64,000 nt of DNA from Gilichinskyi gelida (lineage in GTDB: Bacteria; Acidobacteriota; Thermoanaerobaculia; Gp7-AA8). Shown here piece by piece: positions 52,064 through 59,969 of this stretch (its first letter is position 1; each line of letters opens with the position of its first letter). The translations under genes were made by a program, and so were the position numbers. The stretch covers positions 124,001 to 188,000 of the forward strand of contig JBBPII010000006.1 of the NCBI GenBank assembly GCA_038040385.1, written 5' to 3'. The notes below the pieces were generated by a model that was not told where the DNA came from, did no database searches, and saw nothing but the letters and a program-made list of their open reading frames with translations.

Positions 52064-52801
52064 TCAATCGCGGTAGATGGGCAATAGCGCCTCGTACGCC
52101 CGGGTGATTTCGATGAATCGGGCCGCCGCCGCCGACTGCACTTCGGCCGGCTCGGCGAAGAAACGGTCGGGGTGGTGCTGCGCGGCGAGCTTGCGATACG
52201 CGGCGACGATCGCCGGCCGCGACGCCGCCCCTTCGATGCCGAGAATGCGGAGGAGCTCGCCGTCGTCGCGGGTCTCGCGGACGAAGAGCGGCGTCGCGCC
52301 GCCCGCCCTGTCGGCCTCGCGGGGCCGGGCGTCTTTGGCGTGGTCGATGTAGTCGAAACCGTATTGCTGGCGCAGCTTCGCCAGCGCATCGGTCTGAAAT
52401 CCGAGGGCGAAGGTGAGGTCGAGGAGTCCGGTGTACTGGCGCAGCGGGACGGGGGTGGTGCGCTCGGCAACGAGCTGCACGGCGGCGTCGAGCAGCCACG
52501 CACGCTGGTCTCGCGAGGCGATCTGGGCGAAACGCTCCGCCCAGTTGCCGACGTCGATCGATGAGGTGACCGGCGCGATGATCCCCACCCGCCGGATGGC
52601 CCGCAGCGCTTGATCGGGCGGCGTCCCGCCCGCCAGCAGGAGGTTGAACAGCAGTGATGCGGCGATGTGATTGCGGTCCGGCGGCGCCGCCGGCCGGTCG
52701 CTCGCACCCGATTCGCGTTGCGCCGCCGCGACCGAGACGCCGATGGCCAGCGCGATCGTCCCTCCGACGGCGAGCATGGCGATGATGATCAGGAGCTCCA
52801 C
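52064..52801 (-). CDS. Membrane-anchored DnaJ (J-domain) protein
   Basis: 245 residues from GTG 52801: an N-terminal membrane segment (MELLIIIAMLAVGGTIALAIGVSVAAA), a helical middle (TerB-like size), and a C-terminal J domain (about 180-240) with the HPD motif in YRKLAAQHHPDRFFAE. J domains recruit and stimulate Hsp70. The GTG is one base after the stop of the DUF1802 gene, so they are coupled. TerB-like membership is only a guess from the DnaJ-C-terminal layout. Confidence 0.82.
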   Translation of the reverse strand: MELLIIIAMLAVGGTIALAIGVSVAAAQRESGASDRPAAPPDRNHIAASLLFNLLLAGGTPPDQALRAIRRVGIIAPVTSSIDVGNWAERFAQIASRDQRAWLLDAAVQLVAERTTPVPLRQYTGLLDLTFALGFQTDALAKLRQQYGFDYIDHAKDARPREADRAGGATPLFVRETRDDGELLRILGIEGAASRPAIVAAYRKLAAQHHPDRFFAEPAEVQSAAAARFIEITRAYEALLPIYRD

Positions 52802-52802
52802 G

Positions 52803-53327
52803 TCAGACCGCGGCGGCAAGGAGGGCGTCGACGCTCTCGATCTTCGCCTGCAGTTCCGCGTCTCGAAGCGCGGGCACGGAGCCGTCAACGTCGATCTCTT
52901 CGTCGAGGCTGACCCAGCTCCGGCACCCGGCGTACGCCTCGGTCATCGCCACGCGTACCGGTTTTGTCAGACGCCAGGTCCGAACGGCGATGACGTTGAT
53001 GGCCTGATCGGGGCGGAACTTGTAGCGGGTATCGAGGGTGGCGCGGTCGAGCGCGACCAGCGGCTCGAGGCGGTGCAAGGTCTCGAGGTCGCGCACCTGC
53101 CACGTGCGCACGACCTCCGCCCAGTGCGTGATGGGCACGTGGGTCGGTTCACCGCCGCCTGCGTCGTGATAGTTGGTGGGCAAGAGGTAGAAGCGGTCCG
53201 CCTCGAGGCCGAAGGTGGGATCGGCGAGGCCGCCCTTGCGGATCAACACGACCTGCTCGCCGCGGTCGAGCGCGGCGATGACCGAAGCCCACTCTTTCAA
53301 CGCGGTGTGGTTCGCGAGCTTGTTCAT
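52803..53327 (-). CDS. DUF1802-family protein
   Basis: 174 residues: ALKEWASVIAALDRGEQVVLIRKGGLADPTFGLEADRFYLLPTNYHD is the DUF1802 signature, of unknown function (often near restriction or nucleotide genes). No membrane segment. Coupled to the J-domain gene downstream; follows repeat R4d. Confidence 0.85.
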   Translation of the reverse strand: MNKLANHTALKEWASVIAALDRGEQVVLIRKGGLADPTFGLEADRFYLLPTNYHDAGGGEPTHVPITHWAEVVRTWQVRDLETLHRLEPLVALDRATLDTRYKFRPDQAINVIAVRTWRLTKPVRVAMTEAYAGCRSWVSLDEEIDVDGSVPALRDAELQAKIESVDALLAAAV

Positions 53328-53338
53328 GATCGGATGAG

Positions 53339-53421
53339 TTTATCCCGAGCTCAGCGAGGGATCTGGCGCCCACTTGCGCAGCGCACATGGGCGCCAGATC
53401 CTTCGCTTCGCTCAGGATAAA
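53339..53421. repeat. Palindromic repeat, family R4 (copy d)
   Basis: TTTATCCCGAGCTCAGCGAG pairs with CTTCGCTTCGCTCAGGATAAA around a core of GGATCTGGCGCCCACTTGCG plus its complement, nearly identical to copy a at 28471. Provides the stop codon of the PTPS-like gene on the minus strand. Confidence 0.9.
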
Positions 53422-53981
53422 CGTGGGCGGAACGTCACCGAATTCACCGGCCCTTCCCAGATCGTCACCGCGCTGACCAGGGCATCTTCGCCGGCCACGC
53501 CGGCGGACAGCTCGCGCCAGAACCACTCGGCGATGTTCTCCGCCGAGGGGTTGATGCGATCGAACGGTGCGACGTCGTTGATGCAGCCGTAGTCGAGCTT
53601 TTTCGCCAGCGCTTCGAGCGTCCGTTTGGCGCTGACGAAATCGACGGCGATGGCGTCGGAGTCGATGCCGCCGCCGCGCGCCGCGAGATCCGCTTCCACT
53701 TTGTACGAGTGCCCGTGCAGGGGCTCGGAGATGCCGCGGTACTCGCGAAGGTAGTGCGCCGCTTCGAAGCGAGCTTCGACGCGGACGGTGAAGGAGCCGG
53801 CTGCCGGCGAACCAAAAACCCTGGCGATCATCGCCTCGCTCATCCCCAGCTCGCGCAGTTCCACGGGCGTCGATTGCGATCGCAAAAGCGACTCCGCGCG
53901 CTGGTCGTCCCAGCAATCGCTGGCGCTGCTTCCCTCGGCCAGCGCGATCAATGTCTGCAATGTTTTGCGCCGGTCTTCCAC
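53412..53981 (-). CDS. 6-pyruvoyl-tetrahydropterin synthase/QueD-like protein with N-terminal extension
   Basis: 189 residues. The first about 65 are a helical extension of unknown role. The T-fold domain shows zinc ligands: RFEAAHYL and LHGHSYKVEADL. The Cys normally four before the HGH motif (CxxxHGH) is Ser (ISEPLHGH) with a Glu beside it, so classical QueD/PTPS chemistry is doubtful; a Glu-using PTPS variant is possible. NPSAENIAEWFW is the family's C-terminal pattern. The last codons and stop (PRLS-stop) come from R4d. Confidence 0.85.
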   Translation of the reverse strand: MEDRRKTLQTLIALAEGSSASDCWDDQRAESLLRSQSTPVELRELGMSEAMIARVFGSPAAGSFTVRVEARFEAAHYLREYRGISEPLHGHSYKVEADLAARGGGIDSDAIAVDFVSAKRTLEALAKKLDYGCINDVAPFDRINPSAENIAEWFWRELSAGVAGEDALVSAVTIWEGPVNSVTFRPRLS

Positions 53982-54016
53982 GGGCCCGAAGTGTACAATG
54001 CGCCGCGACTGCCGCG

Positions 54017-54616
54017 ATGCCGCTGCCCAAAAGCGTCCTCTGCTCCTCCTGCAAAAAGACCTATCCCGAGGGTTGGAAGCGCTGCCCGTACTGCGGGCAC
54101 GACCCGCTGCGAGACCGTCTGGAGGCGCAATCGCGCAAGTTCATGCAGCGCAAGGTGCAGGAGTTCGAACAGCGCACCGGACGCGAGCGGCGTCCCGCCG
54201 GCGGACGCCCACCCCGCCCCGACGCGCGCCCGCAGCAGCCGCAGCGCGGACGGGAGCGCGATCGCGACAACCGCCCGCGGCCGCAACACGCACCGCGACC
54301 GCAGGGACGCCCGCAACGCGGCGGACCGCCATCGCAGACGCCGCCACCGCAGCAGCAGCAACAACAACCGAGACCCGAGGGCGAGCGCGATCGCGGACGG
54401 CGGCGTCGCCGGCGTCGCGGTGCCAAGCCGGAAGGTGGTGGAGCGGCGGGCTTTAGGCCGCCGTCCGGCGGGCTGAAGCCCGCCGCTCCACAGGACGGGC
54501 CGAAGCCCGAGGGTGGGGGTGGGGGGAAGCGCAAGCGGCGCTTCCGGCGTCGCCGCGGCCCCGGTGGCGGTGAAGGCGGCGGCCCCTCGGGGCCTAGCTC
54601 GCCTCCGGCTCCGTAG
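54017..54616 (+). CDS. Zinc-ribbon protein with arginine/proline-rich disordered tail
   Basis: 199 residues. N-terminal zinc ribbon CSSCKKTYPEGWKRCPYCG (residues 9-27, two CxxC), then a strongly basic low-complexity tail (RERDRDNRPRPQ, QQQQQQ, RRRRRRRG), suggestive of RNA or nucleic-acid binding. An R3 palindrome is read in frame near residues 142-158 (GFRPPSGGLKPAAP). Ends GPSSPPAP. Divergent from the PTPS-like gene. No close family recognised. Confidence 0.7.
   Translation: MPLPKSVLCSSCKKTYPEGWKRCPYCGHDPLRDRLEAQSRKFMQRKVQEFEQRTGRERRPAGGRPPRPDARPQQPQRGRERDRDNRPRPQHAPRPQGRPQRGGPPSQTPPPQQQQQQPRPEGERDRGRRRRRRRGAKPEGGGAAGFRPPSGGLKPAAPQDGPKPEGGGGGKRKRRFRRRRGPGGGEGGGPSGPSSPPAP
54439..54490. repeat. 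Palindromic repeat, family R3 (copy c), inside a gene
   Basis: TGGAGCGGCGGGCTTTAGGC and GGCGGGCTGAAGCCCGCCGCTCCA form complementary arms like copies a and b. Read in frame within the zinc-ribbon gene. Confidence 0.88.
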
Positions 54617-55490
54617 CGGACGGGCGGTTGAGCCGCAAGTGGCGCGCGGTGCACTCCGCGAAGCCTTCGCAGCGGATGCAGTAACGGTCGGGGTGGTCCG
54701 GCTTGTAGTCGGCGGGGGCGCAGATGTTGACGCCGCGGACGATTTCGCGCTCCGAGACTTCGATCAGGCGGTCGATGTCCGAGCTCGACGCGGTGGTCAG
54801 CGCCTTCTTCATCGCCGCCACGCGGGCGACGTTGCGCGTCGCGGTGCGGACGATGACGTCATTGGCCGCGATCGACGGCGCGGCGAATCCGCCCGGCGCC
54901 GCGACCGCCATTCGGACGCGCTGCGAGAGGTAGTACGCGTACCCGAACGCCGCGCCGACCAGCGCCGCGAGATGCGCCCGGCTGCCGACGAAAACGCCGA
55001 AGGTGAGAACGCCGAGGGAAACGAGGGCCAGGAACGTGATGCGGATCGGGATCACGATCAAGTAGAGCGCCTGGTGGCGGTAAAGCGAGGCGTAGACGAA
55101 GAGCAGCGTGAAGTTGATGAAGAACGTGCCGGCGAGCGGAGTGGAGAAGTACGCCCCGACGGCCGCGGTCATCAGCGTCGACACCAGATAGAAGCGAACG
55201 AAGTGCGATGTGCCCCACTCCTCTTCGATCGCCATTCCCATCAGCGTGAGGAGAATGAGGTTGATGAAGAGGGTCACTCCCGGCCAGATCACCCACGAAC
55301 CGATCCGCGTGGCCTGGGTGAACTGATAGGTGAAAAGTCGCCACACCTCGCCGCGCAGCACCGCTTGGCCGTCGAAGGCAAACAGGCGGATGAACTTTTC
55401 CTCATCCTGAAACTGCAGCAGAAAGAACGCGACGTTCAGGAAGAGGAGGATGTAGATCGACCGGAGGTTCTCGCCGCGGCTGCGGAACAT
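54594..55490 (-). CDS. Rhomboid-like membrane protein, catalytic serine not evident
   Basis: 298 residues with about six hydrophobic segments (residues 10-210): WRLFTYQFTQA, MGMAIEEEWGTSHFVRFYLVS and RAHLAALVGAAFGYAYYL fit the rhomboid fold, and the last could carry the catalytic His. The expected GxSG serine site reads PLAGTFFINFTLLFVYAS, lacking the serine motif, so it may be a non-protease rhomboid relative. A soluble C-terminus has a cysteine cluster (CIRCEGFAEC). Its 3' end overlaps the convergent zinc-ribbon gene by 23 bases. Confidence 0.75.
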   Translation of the reverse strand: MFRSRGENLRSIYILLFLNVAFFLLQFQDEEKFIRLFAFDGQAVLRGEVWRLFTYQFTQATRIGSWVIWPGVTLFINLILLTLMGMAIEEEWGTSHFVRFYLVSTLMTAAVGAYFSTPLAGTFFINFTLLFVYASLYRHQALYLIVIPIRITFLALVSLGVLTFGVFVGSRAHLAALVGAAFGYAYYLSQRVRMAVAAPGGFAAPSIAANDVIVRTATRNVARVAAMKKALTTASSSDIDRLIEVSEREIVRGVNICAPADYKPDHPDRYCIRCEGFAECTARHLRLNRPSATEPEAS

Positions 55491-55503
55491 GGAAGTTCAA
55501 ACG

Positions 55504-55978
55504 CTACCGCACGATGACGTGTTCCATCCCCTCGAACCGCAGCGCGTCTCCGTCCTTCAGGTGATGCTTCGCGGCGACGCCCGCCGCGAGCTCCAGGACA
55601 TACTTGGCCTGCACGTTCGGCGGGTAGCTGGGGCACGGATCGGCCTTGCAGGGGGGGACGTCGGGGGTGATGTGCGCGATGCGGCGGCCCTCGTCGATCC
55701 AGATCATGTCCAGCGGGATGAGGGTGTTCTTCATCCAGAACGGATAGTGGCCGCTCTGCCGGAAGAAGAAGAGCATGCCGCGGTCGTCGGCGAGGTGGTC
55801 GCGGAACATGAGGCCCATCTGGCGCGTCTCGTCGTCGGCCACGACTTCGACGCCGACCGCGAAACCGTCGGGGAGGATCACCCGCGGCGAGGCTGCCGCC
55901 GCTTCGGTCGTCGTCGCGGGGGGGGGCGGGGGGGCGGCGGGTTGGGCGCAGGCGACGGCGAGGAGGAGCAGCACGAGG

Positions 55979-55989
<11 letters not shown>
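55504..55989 (-). CDS. DUF192-family lipoprotein
   Basis: 161 residues. Signal with lipobox-like LLLAVAC (Cys about residue 14) then a proline-rich linker and DUF192 core: DETRQMGLMFRDHLADDRGMLFFFRQSGHYPFWMKNTLIPLDMIWIDEG. Function unknown, envelope location. Overlaps the NtrC-type gene's 3' end by 11 bases. Fourteen bases before the rhomboid-like gene's start in the same direction. Confidence 0.9.
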
Positions 55990-57379
<1,390 letters not shown>

Positions 57380-57389
57380 GGCCCGGCGA

Positions 57390-57671
57390 TTATACGGGGC
57401 GGGCTACTGGCTCCAGGATTGTTGCGTAGAGGACCGAGTGACAGATGTCCGCTCCATTCGGCCAAACGAGCGTACCGCCCTCGATGCGAAAGCGCTTGAA
57501 CAGTTCGATCTCTTTCAGTGGTCCGAAGATCCGTCCCCGCAAGTCGTCGGTGAAATCAATCTCGCCTTCGAGGCCATCCTCGAAGCGCAGCCAGATCGTA
57601 TAGCCGCCGACATATCGCGCCTCGGCGACCCACACCATGAATGGCGGCCAACGCTCTCGGTTATTCAGCAA
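57390..57671 (-). CDS. DUF2442-family protein (copy A), TTG start
   Basis: 93 residues. ARYVGGYTIWLRFEDGLEGEIDFTDDLRGRIFGPLKEIELFKRFRIEGGTLVWPNGADI is the DUF2442 core. Alignment with copy B (57816-58103) puts the start at TTG 57671, with GGAG 6 bases upstream, rather than at an ATG 11 codons later. DUF2442 commonly follows DUF4160 as a proposed toxin-antitoxin pair; here the upstream DUF4160 is only a remnant. Confidence 0.85.
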   Translation of the reverse strand: MLNNRERWPPFMVWVAEARYVGGYTIWLRFEDGLEGEIDFTDDLRGRIFGPLKEIELFKRFRIEGGTLVWPNGADICHSVLYATILEPVARPV

Positions 57672-57674
57672 TCT

Positions 57675-57815
57675 CTACTCCAGCGGCTCAACATACCTCG
57701 GCGCCAGCTCGTGTTCGATCAATTGCCAATTCAGCCTCAGCTCCTCACGGTGGAGAGCCAGCCATCGGCGGACGAGCTTCAGTTTCGCTGTCGGAAAGTC
57801 TCCGGCGCGGTGCCA
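57675..57815 (-). pseudogene. Truncated DUF4160 remnant (copy A)
   Basis: The minus strand reads GDFPTAKLKLVRRWLALHRE, then ELRLNWQLIEHELAPRYVEPLE and a stop, the C-terminal half of a DUF4160 protein. The N-terminal half is absent; in this frame a TGA (the stop of DUF2442 copy B) stands directly before it. Likely lost by recombination in a tandem duplication. Confidence 0.8.
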
Positions 57816-58103
57816 TCACCGATTTACGGGCGGCGTGGAGGGCTCGCGTTCGAGGACTCTGCGGTAGAGCGATTCGGGAGCGATGTCGACCTGTTCGTTC
57901 CAGACGATCGTCCCGTACTCAATGTGAAAGCGCTTGAACAGTTCGACGTCTCGGAGCGGCCTGAAGACTCCTTGGTCGAGCAGGTCGGATAAGTCGACCT
58001 CGCCCTCAATCCCGTTTTCGAACCGCACCCAGATCTTGTATCGATCGATGTGCCGAGCTTCGACCACATCGACGAGCGGCCAGTTCCATTCTTTCTGATC
58101 CAT
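57816..58103 (-). CDS. DUF2442-family protein (copy B)
   Basis: 95 residues from ATG 58103: MDQKEWNWPLVDVVEARHID then YKIWVRFENGIEGEVDLSDLLDQGVFRPLRDVELFKRFHIEYGTIVWNEQVDIAPESLY. Intact and close to copy A. It starts 2 bases after the stop of the DUF4160 pseudogene. An apparent longer reading frame upstream is an artefact of the frameshift in that pseudogene. Confidence 0.87.
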   Translation of the reverse strand: MDQKEWNWPLVDVVEARHIDRYKIWVRFENGIEGEVDLSDLLDQGVFRPLRDVELFKRFHIEYGTIVWNEQVDIAPESLYRRVLEREPSTPPVNR

Positions 58104-58105
58104 CG

Positions 58106-58363
58106 CTACTCCAGCGGTCGTATGCGACTGAGGTCCTCTGCTGTTCGTGCCCGACGCCAGTTCTCGAGCAGTTTCTGCAAGATGCAACTTACGCCACCGC
58201 TCGATGAGTGCCAACTGTCGCTGAGGGAGGTCACCGACCACCGTTCCGTCGCTGATGGCGACCAAGATTACCTTTCCGGCGTAGCGCGCATGAAAGTGAG
58301 GCGGAGGTGATCATCGCGGTTCATCGTGATCACGATGCCGTGGAAGCGCGAGATCTCAGGCAA
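58106..58363 (-). pseudogene. Frameshifted DUF4160 gene (copy B)
   Basis: From TTG 58363 (GGAG 7 bases upstream) the frame reads MPEISRFHGIVITMNRDDH. After a 1-base deletion near 58305-58309 the homology continues in another frame as PPHFHARYAGKVILVAISDG and VVGDLPQRQLALIERWRKLHLAE. After a 1-base insertion in an A run near 58172 it ends LLENWRRARTAEDLSRIRPLE-stop. Two opposite frameshifts with otherwise full-length homology mark a decaying gene, unless they are assembly errors. Confidence 0.82.
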
Positions 58364-59969
58364 GGATGAGCTCCTGCTCGCGCTCCAGCACCGCCGCGAG
58401 CTCCTCCACCCGCCCGGCGTCGAGGTACTCCCGCGCCATCTCCTCGAACAGCCGCTCGACGCCGGCGCGGTGGCGGCGGGGGAGGGTGGGTGGCGGGGGG
58501 AGGTCGTGCGCGCGCAGGGCGCGGAGCAGCGCGACGGCGGCGGCGCCGGCGGGGATGCGCTGGGGGAGGGCGAGGGTGCTATCGGCGTGCGGGGCGGGTG
58601 GGCGGGGGTGGAGCAGGCGGCGGCGCGTGCGGTTCTTCGACGCGACGATCTCCATCACCCGCGCGCGGTCGCGATCGGGGAGGAAGTAGATGGCGCGGAC
58701 GAGTGGCCGCTCCTGCCCGATGCGGTGCGCGCGGCCGTTGCGCTGGTCGAGCTTCACCGGGTTCCAGGGGATGTCGTAGTGGATGACGACGCCGGCGCGC
58801 TGCAGGTTGAGGCCTTCCGAGGCGAGGTCGGTGGCGACGAGGAGATCGATCGCGCCGCGGCGGAAGGCCTCGATCGCCGCGGTGCCGTCGCGCGCGGTGG
58901 CCAGGCCGCAACGGAGGTGCCGCGCCAGGTCGCGCGCCGTTGCCGCGGCGCCGGTGAAGATCAGCGTCGGCTCGGTGGTCAGAACGTCCGCGAGCAGCGC
59001 GCGCTTCGTGTCCGGCTCGCCCTCGACCGTCGCGCGCAGCGACGTCAACCGCCGCATCTCGTCGTTGATGGCGCTCAGGTCGATCGCGACGCTCGGCGCC
59101 CAAAGGTCCCAGAAGAGAATCTGCTGGAAGGCATCGCTTTCCTCTTCGTGCGCGAACGCGCGGCGGTAATCGCGCCGCGTCAGCTCGCGGCCGCTCTCGA
59201 CGACGCGCTGATAAAAGCGGAGCTGGCGGCGGATCGACTCGAGGAGCGCCGCGTGGCTCGATTCGAGGCGCCGCCAGAGGAACTGCCGCAGCAGAGGGGC
59301 GCTGCCGGTGAGCGGGAACTGCAGGTCGTCGATCGGCGCGTCAATCACCGCGTGGCGGATGACGCGGCGCTCCAGCTCGCTGAAGCGAAGGGCGTCGGGA
59401 AGGACGTCGCGCTCGCGGCGGATGACCAGCTCGGAGACGACGGCGTCGATGGCGCCGGCGTCGCGCGCGGCGAAGGCGTCGCCGATCGACGCCACGCCGC
59501 GCCAGCGGAGGGCGTCGTCGGCCGCCACCAGCGCGACGATCGCCAGCAGGTCCGCGGCCGAGTTGCACACCGGCGTGGCGGTCACCAGCAGCAGCCGTGC
59601 GCCGATGGAGCGCCGCGCCAGGGCGGCGTAGCGCTGCGTCCGCGGGTTGCGAAATGCGTGGGCCTCGTCGACGACGACGAAGCGGTGCGCCGCGCCGGCG
59701 GCGAAACGATCGCCGGGGAGCGAATCGTGGGTGAGAGTCCGCGCGTCGACGTCGAAGTCCAGCAGCGTGTCGCGCCACTGCGCGACGAGGGACGCCGGAA
59801 CGATCAGCTCGATCGCGCAGTGTCGCGCCTGCATCTCCGCGGCGACGGCGGCGGCGACGAAGGATTTGCCCAGGCCGACGTCGTCGGCGAGGATTGCGCC
59901 GCCGTAGCGGTCGAGCAGTTCGAGGATGCGCGCCACCGCGTCGCGCTGGTGCGGCGCGAGCTCAATCAT
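58356..59969 (-). CDS. SNF2-like DEAH helicase
   Basis: 537 residues: PHQRDAVARIL (Q-like), Walker A ADDVGLGKSFVAAAV, DEAH box VVDEAHAFRN, TATPVCNS motif III, and helicase-C with HYDIPWNPVKLDQRNGRAHRIGQ near residue 410. It lacks an endonuclease or DNA-binding domain; it ends in an arginine/proline-rich tail. Overlaps the methyltransferase gene by 8 bases, so the two form one unit. Such SNF2 helicase-methyltransferase pairs are seen in anti-phage systems (for example DISARM has a SNF2-like helicase and an adenine methylase), but the other components are not here. Confidence 0.88.
   Translation of the reverse strand: MIELAPHQRDAVARILELLDRYGGAILADDVGLGKSFVAAAVAAEMQARHCAIELIVPASLVAQWRDTLLDFDVDARTLTHDSLPGDRFAAGAAHRFVVVDEAHAFRNPRTQRYAALARRSIGARLLLVTATPVCNSAADLLAIVALVAADDALRWRGVASIGDAFAARDAGAIDAVVSELVIRRERDVLPDALRFSELERRVIRHAVIDAPIDDLQFPLTGSAPLLRQFLWRRLESSHAALLESIRRQLRFYQRVVESGRELTRRDYRRAFAHEEESDAFQQILFWDLWAPSVAIDLSAINDEMRRLTSLRATVEGEPDTKRALLADVLTTEPTLIFTGAAATARDLARHLRCGLATARDGTAAIEAFRRGAIDLLVATDLASEGLNLQRAGVVIHYDIPWNPVKLDQRNGRAHRIGQERPLVRAIYFLPDRDRARVMEIVASKNRTRRRLLHPRPPAPHADSTLALPQRIPAGAAAVALLRALRAHDLPPPPTLPRRHRAGVERLFEEMAREYLDAGRVEELAAVLEREQELILA

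Noticed and set aside
57816..58265. A 149-codon fusion of DUF4160 with DUF2442
   Set aside because: The apparent fusion arises from frameshifts. The DUF4160 C-terminus (ending RPLE-stop) is in another frame, and DUF2442 has its own ATG at 58103.
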